From positions 122,090,279-122,154,278 of the forward strand of contig BTPG01000005.1 in assembly GCA_036245525.1 (NCBI GenBank): a DNA stretch of 64,000 bases, given 5' to 3'. This document shows positions 41,701 through 52,650 of the stretch, piece after piece; positions within the stretch are counted from its first letter, which is position 1; each line of letters opens with the position of its first letter. This DNA is from Semisulcospira habei. Lineage: Eukaryota > Mollusca > Gastropoda > Semisulcospiridae. The notes under the pieces were generated by a model that was given only the letters and a program-made list of their open reading frames with translations, ran no database searches and had not been told where the DNA came from. The position numbers were made by a program, and so were the translations under genes.

Positions 41701-42007
41701 TCAGCCACACATTCTTAGCGATTTACAGAGCATGACGATGCCACGATCCAATAAGTGTGTTAATATCCGAAGCGATCCAATATCTCAAGTTAGACAAATA
41801 GTCCATCAGGCCGTGCGTAGAGGACTCACTGCGGCCGATACGGGATCCAGTCACAGTTAGGAAATTAAACATTTTGACAGATTTATTTCGAACTTTGGTG
41901 AAAAACGTGTCCCCGAAATATTACACATTTCCCACTGGTCATAAATCACATACCTGAAATCTAACTCCGCTTCCTGACAAAATGGTGTTTGCGTAATAGA
42001 CCTACTT

Positions 42008-42069
42008 CGGAATTCCGCGCCTACTCTCTAACCACATGATTTAGAGAGTTAACTCCCATGTTACTGGGA
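42008..42069 (+). promoter_or_regulatory. Shared leader / inverted module, left copy
   Basis: CGGAATTCCG, TACTCTCTAACC, GAGAGTTAACTCCC and TGTTACTGGGA in order. The same order occurs inverted at 43166-43227. Each copy lies just upstream of an ATG pointing into the interval. It could be a terminal inverted repeat with promoter activity or a duplicated gene leader. Confidence 0.6.
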
Positions 42070-42074
42070 TCAAA

Positions 42075-42628
42075 ATGGTGGAGAAGAAAGCATGGCGATT
42101 GAGCGAGCTACAAAGGTTTTTGCAAGAAAGAGGAGTTTGTGTTGGCCAAAGCAGAAAAGCAGAGCTTTTTGATCTCGTACAAAAGGCTCTTGACATTGGA
42201 CTACCCGTTGATCCCGAGTGCTGTGCTGAAGATCGGGTAGAAGTGATCGGAGCAAAGCTCAAAGATGGGAACATCGAACTGTCGAACCCTGCTTTGTTAT
42301 CTGGGACTACAGACCTGAATATTTTGCCAGAGTTCTCTATATTCGACATCTGTACATATTTACTAAATCAGAACATGAACTTATCAGCCATAAGGGACTA
42401 CAAACGACCAGAAGCCTATAGCCTGATGCAAGATGGTTATGTGAACAGCTTGGAAACAATCCAAATGACTGATGGCTATTTCGCAGTGAAGGCCTCAGTC
42501 AAACCAAGGACAAGAGACAGGGATCCTGTTACCAAAGCCCCATTTTATTTTACATGGTCTATCCTGACAAAAGTGGATGTTGATACGAGAAGCTGCATTT
42601 TATCTGCATTTTGCACCTGCAAGGGGGG
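42075..42628 (+). CDS. First exon of a SAP-domain / SWIM-type protein
   Basis: I read this as an exon, not a complete gene. The ATG in AAAATGG context opens MVEKKAWRLSELQRFLQERG, and residues about 7-42 fit a SAP fold (helix, GVCVGQSRKAELFDLVQKAL), a DNA-binding module. The middle (about 75-130) is FSIFDICTYLLNQNMNLSAI then YSLMQDGYVNSLETIQ. It ends SCILSAFCTCKGG, the first half of a SWIM-like zinc motif (CxC...), immediately followed by a splice donor GTGAGT at 42629. Invertebrate SAP + SWIM + YqaJ-type nuclease proteins of this form are known as multicopy genes. No continuing exon with the CxH half was found. The upstream shared module hints at a mobile or duplicated origin. Confidence 0.7.
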
Positions 42629-42634
42629 GTGAGT
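42629..42634 (+). other. 5' splice donor of the SAP exon
   Basis: GTGAGT after a G run. In-frame reading through it hits TGA at once, which supports an exon boundary here. Confidence 0.7.
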
Positions 42635-43024
42635 CAATTATTTTTTTAAATAATTTATGTAGTGTATTTTTACGGATACTAGTGTATGCAAGCAACCGGT
42701 CCGTTACTTTTTAATTTTTTTTGTTTCACTTGTTCGTTTGTGTTAAATCGGATCGTGGCAGAAAATAACCAAAAATGATGGGTCTTGCTATTCTACACTA
42801 GAGGTAGAACCTAGTAGTATGTTGTGTAGATTCAAGATGGTATTGATCGTGCTGGTAAAATCTATACATGTATCACAGTATTGTATGGTATTTATTTTAA
42901 AAACATTTTACCCTCATGTTAAATCTTAATGAGGGTCACCGGACCCATGGCAACGGTTTCCGTGCCTACCAATTCTGAGTACTTTTTGTGCTCTTAGTAA
43001 GTACTGTGTGTTTTGTTGCGCAAT

Positions 43025-43141
43025 TTAAATAAGTACATGCACGTGTTCATGTGATATATGGAATTTTACTCCAATGCAGCGTTCAGGATATCTGCTGTCT
43101 GTTTTGCATTCTCCCCAAGCGCAACGTTTGACTGAAGGCAT
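43025..43141 (-). CDS. THAP-like N-terminal exon fragment
   Basis: On the minus strand, the ATG at 43141 opens MPSVKRCAWGECKTDSRYPE then RCIGVKFH. The spacing C...C (RCAWGEC) and the GVKFH ending match the start of THAP-like zinc-binding domains found in invertebrate transposase-related proteins, where FH is followed by FPKP. Here the frame drifts off after FHIS with no clear donor, so it is a truncated or decayed exon, or the donor is non-canonical. A longer in-frame extension upstream to 43312 is unlikely to be coding, because it crosses the shared module at 43166-43227. It converges on the SAP exon. Family assignment is by motif only. Confidence 0.5.
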   Translation of the reverse strand: MPSVKRCAWGECKTDSRYPERCIGVKFHISHEHVHVLI

Positions 43142-43165
43142 TTTGTTAAAAATGGCATTGTGCGT

Positions 43166-43227
43166 TCCCTGTAACAAGGGAGTTAACTCTCGAAATCGTG
43201 GGGTTAGAGAGTAGCATCGGAATTCCG
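43166..43227 (-). promoter_or_regulatory. Shared leader / inverted module, right copy
   Basis: Inverted counterpart of 42008-42069, roughly 85% matching over 60 bp: GGGAGTTAACTCTCGAAATC, GGTTAGAGAGTAGC and CGGAATTCCGG. Confidence 0.6.
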
Positions 43228-43341
43228 GATAATGTCCATTGCTGTGGTCCGCCTTTATACGTTTTGCGTAGGAGTAACGCAACAAATGCTGCGTTCCAGC
43301 CTCGTGAGGCACTGAGAAACGACCTTCCTAAACATGCACCA

Positions 43342-43410
43342 GCAAGAGGCATAGATTCTCATGAGCCCCTGCGGATGCAGAGGATCATGAGAATTTATGT
43401 CTCTTGTAGT
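43342..43410. mobile_element. Hp-B hairpin core
   Basis: GCAAGAGGCATAGATTCTCA / TGAGAATTTATGTCTCTTG: the ATTCTC/GAGAAT pair differs on both arms from the main Hp-B sequence. Confidence 0.75.
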
Positions 43411-43558
43411 TGTCAACAGGCAGGCTAATAAATATTTTAAGAAGTAAAGCAAAACAATTATTTAAAAGTTTTCATTTTGTGGGAGACAACTGAAATCGCT
43501 GTCAGGCGAAATATGAACTATAACTTTTATCTGCACGCTTGAAACAAACAGTGCGTCA

Positions 43559-43690
<132 letters not shown>

Positions 43691-44214
43691 GAGAAAGGCA
43701 GAGAGATTTTATTTTATTTCATTTCGTCGGTAACACTTTTGGGTTTCTGGAGAGACAGTTTGCCTTTTTGTGCAGTACAATTCCACGGAATAAATTTGGT
43801 GTAAAATATTCTGAAAGTGTACATATGGATTTTAATAATGTGGCCTGAAAACTTGGGTCGAGTTGCACGTAATTTTCTATAGCCAGTCATTGTTCCGACG
43901 GCTTTGTTTTGAGCTATTTTTAGGTCCACGCAAAACTCTCGCTGCAATGCAGAGGGACAGATGGTTGGCAGTTGGCCCGGAAAAGTTTCCTGCAAACAAA
44001 CAAACGCCAAACCTGATCCATCCGTCCCACTGTTTACTGTAATGTATGTACAGTATTGTCCAGCTATCAGCATAATATTTCATCTGTGATGAAAGTGACG
44101 TGTTTTATGTTGTGATATGTCTTCTGTGATTTGTGTCACTGTGAAATCGTGTGGTATTGCCTTCACGTTTAGACCGCAATAGTTATTCACGTATGCGGGT
44201 CACGGTATGTGAAT

Positions 44215-44217
<3 letters not shown>

Positions 44218-44280
<63 letters not shown>
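44218..44280. repeat. (GT)n microsatellite
   Basis: About 31 uninterrupted GT units. Confidence 0.95.
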
Positions 44281-44282
<2 letters not shown>

Positions 44283-44293
44283 ACGTGAGGAGC

Positions 44294-44507
44294 TTAACTC
44301 ATTCTACCCCAACACCAAAATCCTTAAATTTTGCCCCTGTCCTCTCAAGACTGCATTGCAGTGCAGGACACAGATCGACCATGATAGTTCAAGGGTGATG
44401 CCAGAATAGCTTGGCGCCCGTAGGCGCCAAGCTATTCTGGCATCACCCTTGAACTATCATGGGGGATCCTTATCCTGCTGTGGTGTGTCTGGGGTAGAAT
44501 GAGTTAA
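44294..44507. mobile_element. Hp-A hairpin element, 214 bp
   Basis: TTAA to TTAA is 214 bp. Near-identical to 33289-33502, including ends TTAACTCATTCTACCCCAAC and GGGGTAGAATGAGTTAA. Confidence 0.92.
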
Positions 44508-44517
44508 TTATATTTTG

Positions 44518-44594
44518 CTGTGTATTATGAGAGACGATTTCCTAATGTATCTTTACATATGACAATAAAGTAATATCTTATCTTATCTTAGGAC
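44518..44594 (+). repeat. Retroposon 3' tail
   Basis: GACAATAAAGTAATATCTTA then TCTTATCTTA is a poly-A-signal-like motif with a short repeated tail, as at the 3' end of CR1/L2-type LINEs. Confidence 0.5.
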
Positions 44595-44682
44595 TGGGTC
44601 CTTAAGTCCCCTGTACCACATTTCTTCGGGCCTTGACCTTCCCTGAAATACTTGTTTCGTTCCTGGGATGCTTTAAGCGCTT

Positions 44683-44790
44683 TTAACCCTTTTCCAACAA
44701 AGGCAGCGCGAGCAGAGCCCAAGTGCAAGAGGCATCGTGAGCCCCCAGCAGGCGCTCAGGATGCTTATGAGGATCTTTGCCACTTGCTGC
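44683..44790. mobile_element. Hp-B element, scrambled centre
   Basis: TTAACCCTTTTCCAACAAAG at the left. GCAAGAGGCATCGTGAGCCC faces GCTTATGAGGATCTTTGCCA. Confidence 0.6.
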
Positions 44791-44892
44791 ATTCATTCAC
44801 AACCGTTCGCCTGAGGCAGGTGCCTTGAGGCACGCAGAGAATCTCGGGCGGTTTCACAGACACCGTTGCACTGGCCGCTGGAAGTGACAAGA

Positions 44893-45103
44893 TTATCCCT
44901 TTGAATGCAAGAGAAAAAAAAGTGAATACGATCCAACTGCAAGAGACATAGATCCTCATGAGCCCCCGCAGTTGCGGGGGCTCATGAGGGTCTATGCCTC
45001 TTGGTCTTGCTGGCGCATGTTCCTTGGACGGCTGAGCTCTTTGTCGTTTTAATTAAGGAAGATTTCATAAACACGGTGGCCGTCAACTGGCAGTTAACGG
45101 GTA
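44893..45103. mobile_element. Hp-B hairpin element, long
   Basis: The core 44937-45003 is GCAAGAGACATAGATCCTCA / TGAGGGTCTATGCCTCTTG around CCCCCGCAGTTGCGGGGGC. The right part keeps GTCGTTTTAATTAAGGAAG and TCAACTGGCAGTTAACGGG. 45104-45407 holds nothing recognisable. Confidence 0.78.
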
Positions 45104-45407
45104 CACGTCCCCGCTCTACATCAGTTTGCTGTGACATGGGTAGCACGCTACAGCTCATAATAACTCCGCTCACAGCGTCCTTCTTGTCCCCCCCATGTTC
45201 TACACGTAAAAGAGGATTAAGGACAAAAATTGCAAGACGGGACATAATTATTCGGTGAAGAGAAATCCACAGCGATGATGGCAGCTTCAACATTTCGTAC
45301 ATGCGTGATCCCATGCAGCTGTTCCAGCCCAGCAATACAGGTCAGCCCCGTACATGGCGATACATGGGAACGGTCAAGACAGAATGGCCGTGTCATACGC
45401 GTCTGCA

Positions 45408-45621
45408 TTAACTCATTCAGAACCGACACACCACAGCAAGACATGGATCGAGCATGATAGTTCAAGGCTGGTGCCAGAGTAGCTTGGCGCCCACAGGTGC
45501 CAAGCTATTCTGGCACAACCCTTGAACTATCATGTGCGATCTGTCTCTAGAATTGTAATACAGTCCTTCAGAAGGCAACTTCAAAATTTGGAGATTTCGG
45601 TCCTGGGGCAGAATGTGTTAA
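45408..45621. mobile_element. Hp-A hairpin element, 214 bp
   Basis: TTAACTCATTCAGAACCGAC to GGGGCAGAATGTGTTAA. Core GTGCCAGAGTAGCTTGGCGC / GTGCCAAGCTATTCTGGCAC. Close to the copy at 9314. Confidence 0.9.
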
Positions 45622-45642
45622 GGTATTTACCAAAAAAAAATG

Positions 45643-46280
45643 TTTGTGTTTCCTACTTCAATATTACGTTATCATTAGTTGTCGTCTTAGCATCGACCTC
45701 GATATAAAAAACCCACCCCCAAAAAAACCCCAACAAACAACAACAACAACAACAAAACCTCAACAACAATAACACCCCCCCCCCTCCAACAAAACAACAA
45801 AAATAAAACGTCAAAATAAAAACAAAAACAAAAGCCTCCCCTAAAAAACAAACGAACACACACACACACAAACATACACACACACACAAACACACACGCA
45901 CAAACACACACGCACAAACACACACACACACATACGCACACAAAACCAAAACCAAAGCAACAAATCCCAGCCAACAGTCAAACTTAAAAACCCAAAACAA
46001 ACAAACAAACAAACAAACAAACAAACAAACAAACATACAAACAAACAAACGAACAAAACAAACACACAAACACACACACATATTTGTGTTTCCTACTTCA
46101 ATATTACGTTATCATTTGTTGTCGTCTTAGCATCGACCTCGATATAAAAAAATCCACCCCCCAAAAAACCCCAATAAACAACAACAACAACAACAACAAA
46201 ACCTCAACAACAATAACAACAACCCCCCAACAAAACAACAATAAAACGTCAAAATAAAACCAAAACCAAAAGCCTCCCCT

Positions 46281-46375
<95 letters not shown>

Positions 46376-46480
46376 CCAAAACCAAAACAACAAACCCCAG
46401 CCAACAGTCAAATTAAAAAAAACAAAAAACCACAAAAAACAAACAAACAAACACACAAACACACACACACAAACAAATAA
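45643..46480. repeat. 440-bp tandem duplication, AC/AAC-rich
   Basis: TTTGTGTTTCCTACTTCAAT followed by AGCATCGACCTCGATATAAA starts at 45643 and again at 46083. Both copies then run through CAA, AAC and CA repeats. Copy 2 has the longer CA tract (46285-46372). Confidence 0.85.
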
Positions 46481-46555
46481 AGAAACAAATGAAAGAAGGA
46501 ACGAACGAACGAGAGAAAAGAACAAAATTTAATGAACGAAATAACATATCAAACA

Positions 46556-46592
46556 AACAAACAAACAAACAAACAAACAAACAAACAAACAA
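46556..46592. repeat. (AAAC)n microsatellite
   Basis: About nine AAAC units. Confidence 0.9.
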
Positions 46593-46639
46593 CAACACTG
46601 ACAAAAAGTCTGACTTTGAAACGCGTCATACTTTATGAA

Positions 46640-47524
46640 GGTATTTTCATGTACGGAAACTATTTTAGGAGAGTCACTTGTGGGAGGGGGTAGGGGGTAT
46701 TTAATTTCGGTGGCCCATCAGCGCTGTAGACATTAATGCTTCGCTTAAACCAGCTACACATAATTATCATTCTGTCGTCTGCATTAGCTTATTATTTTGC
46801 ATTTAGCGCTCTTGAATACGCGAATTTAACTACAGTGGGAACGCAAACTAGATAACAACAACAAATCTTCTTTCGCAGTCAAACCTGTTGGGGCCATGCC
46901 TCGTGCAGCATTGTAGTACCTTTCCCTAACGAGGTATTTTCATGTACGGAAACTATTTTAGGAGAGTCACTTGTGGGAGGGGGTAGGGGGTATTTAATTT
47001 CGGTGGCCCATCAGCGCTGTAGACATTAATGCTTCGCTTAAACCAGCTACACATAATTATCATTCTGTCGTCTGCATTAGCTTATTATTTTGCATTTAGC
47101 GCTCTTGAATACGCGAATTTAACTACAGTGGGAACGCAAACTAGATAACAACAACAACAAATCTTCTTTCGCAGTCAAACCTGTTGGGGCCATGCCTCGT
47201 GCAGCATTGTAGTACCTTTCCCTAACGAGGTATTTTCATGTACGGAAACTATTTTAGGAGAGTCACTTGTGGGAGGGGGTAGGGGGTATTTAATTTCGGT
47301 GGCCCATCAGCGCTGTAGACATTAATGCTTCGCTTAAACCAGCTACACATAATTATCATTCTGTCGTCTGCATTAGCTTATTATTTTGCATTTAGCGCTC
47401 TTGAATACGCGAATTTAACTACAGTGGGAACGCAAACTAGATAACATCAACAACAAATCTTCTTTCGCAGTCAAACCTGTTGGGGCCATGCCAGGTGCAG
47501 CATTGTAGTACCTTTCCCTAACGC
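46640..47524. repeat. Triplicated 293-296-bp tandem repeat
   Basis: Three nearly identical units: 46640-46932, 46933-47228 and 47229-47524. Each starts GGTATTTTCATGTACGGAAA and ends CCTTTCCCTAACG. Units differ mainly by CAA count after AGATAACAAC and by single bases in the last copy (AACATC, CCAGGTG). Each contains TCTTCTTTCGCAG, which looks like a 3' splice site, but no exon can be supported. Confidence 0.92.
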
Positions 47525-47698
47525 GGTACACGTAGCTGTTTGCTACCCAGTAATCAAAGGTCCTCGGGCCCACCGCGGCCGTCGTGACACCGAAGACGTT
47601 TTGCTAAAGGGGTATAAGTCTGTTTTTTTCCCCCCTTGCAGGCCAGACCTCCTCCTTGCCACCCCTCTATGACCACCGCTTTGGTCGATTTTTGGGCG

Positions 47699-47919
47699 TT
47701 AACCCGTTCAGTGCCAAGCAAATGTGAACGCCACCCACTTGCAAGAGGTATAGATCCTCATGAGCCCCCGCAGTTGCGGGGGCTCATGAGGATCTATGCC
47801 TCTTGCGAAAACCACTTTGCACCCATGTTCCTGGGACAGCTAGGATTTTTTTTTATTGGTGTTGAATGAACGAAGATTGCAGAAACACTATCTGCGTCAG
47901 CTGGCACTAAAAGGGTTAA
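47699..47919. mobile_element. Hp-B hairpin element, 221 bp, TTAA at both ends
   Basis: The best full-length Hp-B: TTAACCCGTTCAGTGCCAAG to GCTGGCACTAAAAGGGTTAA. The core 47743-47808 is perfect around CCCCCGCAGTTGCGGGGGC. Flank GAACGAAGATTGCAGAAACA is family-specific. Confidence 0.92.
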
Positions 47920-48186
47920 ATAATTAACTCCAGGACCTCCAAAGGTAGAGCAGTGGCACAGGACCGATATGGTCTGACCTGGTATCCGCCTGGGCTTACC
48001 TCCTCCGAAATGCTTCCTACTCCACTGAAAACAGCCGCGACAGCCACGGCATGAAGACATAGACCTTTTCTAGTTAAATCCTCAGCCAGATGGCTAACAT
48101 TGCGAAAATCCAGACCCAAAAGGTGACTGCCAAAACCGCCTCGTGCAGTTTAAAAATTAACAATGCAGACATATTTGAAACCAGAA

Positions 48187-48257
48187 AAGCTCAAGGGTTG
48201 TGCCTGATTAGCTTGGCGCCTTGAAAGGCGCCAAGCTAATCAGGCACTACCCTTGAG
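48187..48257. mobile_element. Hp-A subtype 3 hairpin
   Basis: CTCAAGGGTTGTGCCTGATT pairs with AATCAGGCACTACCCTTGAG around GGCGCCTTGAAAGGCGCC. 48258-48640 shows no supportable gene. Confidence 0.78.
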
Positions 48258-48640
48258 AACAGGCAACAATTTAATTGGCAGGCAAAATCCTCGGGGAGAG
48301 GCAATAACACGCGTTGTACACGCACAAAATCAGGCATATCCATGGAGACATTAATATGTATAGTATTAATATGTGTATATCGCCGAATATTAAAAAAAGA
48401 GCGAGACTACTAACCTTGAGGTATCACACACCTCCAACAGGTGACCCTAGAAGCGAAACGATTAGTAATTTTCCGATAATGAGGATTTAGCGTAAGCGTA
48501 ATTTTAGCAGATTTTATGGCCACCAAGGACAAAAATAACGAAATGGTGTTTTTTTCCCCTATAGACGTGATTAGCTTTTTCATAACCGTTTTTATCGCCA
48601 GGACACTTTCAGATGGGCGGGGGGGGGGAGATACAGATAG

Positions 48641-48776
<136 letters not shown>

Positions 48777-49835
48777 CTGTCACACCCACGACAGTTCCTG
48801 ATTTCACGTACAGTTCTGCACGGAAACTGCCTGCGTTTTTTCTTCCTCTAGGGCGCATGTACTTTATAAATAAACAGAACACGAATAAACAGTCACATCT
48901 AAGGCATGTAGAAATAATCCCTAATCACAGTCGTGTGCCGAGAAACTCGTTTTCTCGATATGAATGAATAGGCGTTGTTCGGAAATCCGAATTAGGTAAA
49001 AACTATGTTTGTCCGGGCTTTTAATCCACTGTTTTCGTCGAAACACGTTCAGTTTTAATTTTGACCTCCTGAAATCGTCTATTATACTTTTACAACATTC
49101 GCCTTCTGCTCACTATCACCGAGCACCCGCATTTATTTTACAATTAGTGTCAGTGTACAGCATTTATGTCTTCTGGTTAATATCAAACATGCTTTTTGAT
49201 GGAGAGAAAAAAGCCAAAAATTATATTTTAAGCAGTAGACAACAATGATCTTTTACATGATAATATTGCAACAACCAGTCTTAGAGCAATGAGTCATACT
49301 CCTGTAGGTAAACTTTTGTAACTCATACATGTAGTTTAGTGTAATAATGTTTCAAGTTTTCTTATTGTTGTCTAAAACCAGTTAGATGACACCAGACTTT
49401 AAACAAATAAACAAACAAACAAAAGAGATGATTATTTGTATTCATGCAAATTGTGAAATGCGCCTTTCACAACCTGTTTTTTGACAGTAAACAGGAGACA
49501 TGTATAAATACAAGATTTAAGATTGTATTTGATTCCCTTCGTCCCTGGAGGAATAATGCAACAATCAACATGTAAAAAAATACCTCATCTGTGCACATGT
49601 TCACTCTCAAATGAGTATTTTACATGTTCATCAAAGTATAAAAGACAGAAACAATAGATTGCATGAATGAATTTTATTATAATACATTAAAATTGTAGCA
49701 CATTTAACACAAATATGCATGTATATGGCGTTTACGCAAATGACTCTTATGTATATAACTTTACAACTCTTTAGAAACTTCGCCAAATTCAAGACTTATT
49801 TTGAACGTGGATGACATTAGGTTGCATACATTAAA

Positions 49836-50222
<387 letters not shown>

Positions 50223-50314
50223 ACAAATGAGCTTTTAATCAGTAGTAGAGCAATGATCTTTTTTTATGATAATATTCCAACAACTAATCTTAGAGCAACG
50301 ATACGTCATACTCC

Positions 50315-50382
50315 CACGATGTGGGTCGAAGTAAAATTCAAGACAGTTTACCGTCTTGAATTTTGCTTCGACACACATCGTG
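50315..50382. repeat. Single-copy hairpin, 30-bp arms
   Basis: CACGATGTGGGTCGAAGTAA then AATTCAAGAC pairs with GTCTTGAATT then TTGCTTCGACACACATCGTG. The loop is AGTTTACC. 50383-50683 shows no gene. Confidence 0.78.
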
Positions 50383-50683
50383 AAAACACGTTTCTCAACC
50401 CACGCTTGTGCATAGAACGGATATATATCGGTGAGATCTCGGGATTTGAGCCCATGACTGTGTGTTAATTTTGTGCAATCACCGACTGTTACGCCAAATT
50501 ACGGCTCTCTATACCCCTCCACCCTTTTTTATTTTTTAACCAAACCTCCCCTGGCCGACCGCACCATTGAAAAGAAGGAATGATAAATATTCCATAGAAA
50601 AAAGAATCGTCACTCTTTGTCTTCCAGCGCCATTTACGTTACATTTATCGCACATTTTGTTTTACATCATTACCACACTTCTC

Positions 50684-50740
50684 AAGAGTATTGCCTGATT
50701 CTTTTGGCGCCAAACGAATCAGGCAATACTCTTGAGCTTT
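50684..50740. mobile_element. Hp-A-like short hairpin
   Basis: CTCAAGAGTATTGCCTGATT / AATCAGGCAATACTCTTGAG with GGCGCC kept only once, a minimal subtype 3 relative. Confidence 0.7.
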
Positions 50741-50930
50741 CATCGTCGATCTGCATGACAGGCGCTAACTTTCAAGTCAGTTGACTGTTGATGTGGAGGA
50801 GTAGAGATTGTCGTTCAAAACTGAGCCGCCCTCACAGAATACCACCACCCGCCCTCAAGCCAAAGCTTGTTAACAAGTTAAAAGCAAGTTTCACAGTATT
50901 GGCGTCAGCAAATTTGATGGTGATGTTGTT

Positions 50931-50931
50931 G

Positions 50932-51008
<77 letters not shown>
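50931..51008. repeat. (AAT)n microsatellite
   Basis: About 25 AAT units. Confidence 0.95.
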
Positions 51009-51010
<2 letters not shown>

Positions 51011-51064
51011 TCATGATGATGGTGATGATGATGATGATGATGATAATGACAGTAGCAGCAGCTG

Positions 51065-51153
<89 letters not shown>

Positions 51154-51155
51154 GC

Positions 51156-51199
<44 letters not shown>

Positions 51200-51200
51200 G
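51009..51200. repeat. (GAT)n, (ATC)n and (CAA)n compound microsatellite
   Basis: GAT to 51048, ATC 51064-51152, then CAA to 51200: three trinucleotide motifs in succession. Confidence 0.95.
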
Positions 51201-51209
51201 AAGGATAAC

Positions 51210-51375
51210 AACTCGACTTCGCTTATAAGATCATCTGTAAGAAAATTTAGATATAACAACAAATTTTCAGCGGTACCGAATATACTTTCTTTCCTAATAA
51301 CAAACTTCGGATGTAACAAAAACGAAATTTGTGTTTCTTCATGGCATTTTGTTATATTAAGTGTTACTGCAATAG
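51210..51375. repeat. TATAACGA-type dispersed repeat, second piece
   Basis: CTCGACTTCGCTTATAAGA, TTTAGATATAACAACAAATT and CAAACTTCGGATGTAACAAA are related to 37330-37640. Confidence 0.45.
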
Positions 51376-51480
51376 TTATTAATATTAAACAAGAATAAAT
51401 TCTGATTGCTATAATGAACGTTACATTTTGTGTTTATAAACCGTATACAAATAAACAAGAAGTATCAGTATAAATATATT

Positions 51481-51694
51481 TTAACCCATTCAGCCCTGAC
51501 GCACTACAGCTGGAGATGGGTCGCCCATAATAATTCAAGGGTAGTGCCAGATTAGCTTGGCGCCTGTCGGCACCAAGCTAATCTGGCACTACCCTTGAAT
51601 TATCATGGTCGATCCATCTCCTACAACTGGTGCATAGTCATTAGATGACGCCTCTAAAATATGGGAAATACGGCCGTCGGGCTGAATAAGTTAA
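51481..51694. mobile_element. Hp-A hairpin element, 214 bp
   Basis: TTAACCCATTCAGCCCTGAC to CGGGCTGAATAAGTTAA. Subtype 1 core, with the unpaired roughly 50-nt segment in the right arm (opposite to the copy at 10093). Confidence 0.92.
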
Positions 51695-51880
51695 ATGACA
51701 TAAGACACATAACACTCAGTTACATTTGATTTTTTAACGCGAACGAATGAGATCTGAATTAGGTTAAAACAAATGAACACACCCTTTGTAAATGTATTAA
51801 AAACATTTGAGCATAGTGTTCATACTTTTAACTTGTACCGAGTATCTGCCCCGTGAAGACAAAAGAACGTTAGTCTATTT

Positions 51881-51942
51881 TTGTGAAAAGCGAGAGTCTC
51901 GTTGTATTACAATAAAAATCTTGCTTTTCACAAAAAAGGACT
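51881..51942. repeat. Imperfect inverted repeat
   Basis: TTTTTGTGAAAAGCGAGA and TCTTGCTTTTCACAAAAAA. Single copy. Confidence 0.55.
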
Positions 51943-52039
51943 TAATGCCTTATTGCCTACACATGGCAGAAATCGGATTTTAGAACACGCGTGTAAAATG
52001 CAGAGAAGAATCTAACGAAGAAAGAGGCACGCTTAGAAA

Positions 52040-52130
52040 CGACAAATACAGCACAGTTTATTTATATTTCGAGTTTTAACCCGGAATATATATAAACTTG
52101 TTGTATCTGTCTTTTCTAACCCGTTTCAAA
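52040..52130. repeat. Penelope-like terminal repeat fragment, folded
   Basis: GGCACGCTTAGAAACGACAA faces TTGTATCTGTCTTTTCTAAC. Both resemble the CGTCTTTTCTAAGCGTG part of the 16491 repeat. Confidence 0.55.
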
Positions 52131-52214
52131 ATAGAAATACAATCAAGTACACAATTTCCTACTTAGCTTTTAGTGATGCGAAGATGCTAATGTTGTGTAT
52201 GTTTGTTTTGAAAT

Positions 52215-52319
52215 ATTAACACATTCAGCCCGATAGGAGCCAAGCTAATCTGGCACTACTCTTGAATTATCATGGTCGATCCATCTCCTGCTGTAGTGCG
52301 TCAGGACTGAATGGGTTAA
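52215..52319. mobile_element. Hp-A element inserted in a terminal-repeat copy
   Basis: 105 bp between TTAA copies, with most of the left arm deleted. Left flank GAAATA and right flank TAAATTGTG join to give GAAATATTAATAAATTGTG, the uninterrupted sequence at about 16562 and 23302. Confidence 0.85.
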
Positions 52320-52375
52320 TAAATTGTGATGTAACTGTCTTGTCTAAAGGTGTTTCTTTCTTCTTCGGTTTCTGC
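52320..52375 (+). repeat. Penelope-like terminal repeat fragment
   Basis: TAAATTGTGATGTAACTGTC then GTGTTTCTTTCTTCTTCGG aligns with 16570-16620. Confidence 0.7.
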
Positions 52376-52582
52376 TCTCCAGGGATGCTGTTGTCCTTTA
52401 CGCTGAAATGTGCCTTTATTAAAAGTATAGTTACGCCCAGACTGCAAAAAGAGGCCCGTTTTGTTGGAAAGTACCTGAATACCTCGCCACGTAACGAAAG
52501 CTGCGTTCTTGCGCACGACCCCTTGGCCTGGCTTTACAAACTTGATGTTTGATATAGAAGCCATTGAACAGTTTGCTCACAT

Positions 52583-52650
52583 CTGCAAGAGGCATAGATC
52601 TCATGAGCCCCTGCTGTCGCAGCGGCTCATGAGGATTTATGCCCCTTGCT
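52583..52650. mobile_element. Hp-B hairpin core
   Basis: GCAAGAGGCATAGATCTCAT / GCTCATGAGGATTTATGCCC. 52651-53000 shows no gene. Confidence 0.72.

Noticed and set aside
43025..43312. The full 95-residue minus frame as one protein start
   Set aside because: The upstream half crosses the inverted module and shows no motif. The THAP-like signature begins at the internal ATG at 43141.
45643..46480. LTR pair of a retrotransposon
   Set aside because: The two copies are directly contiguous with no internal region, TG/CA ends or target duplication.
47743..47808. Rho-independent terminators (GC-rich stem-loops)
   Set aside because: The stems are far longer than bacterial terminators, lack a U-tract and are flanked by transposon-type ends.
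50400..50470. tRNA gene suggested by a GGGATTTGAGCCC-like phrase
   Set aside because: No matching acceptor stem or A box at the proper distance.
50788..51228. 146-residue frame with poly-Ile, poly-Ser and poly-Thr
   Set aside because: It is a direct translation of AAT, ATC and CAA repeats and has no independent coding support.
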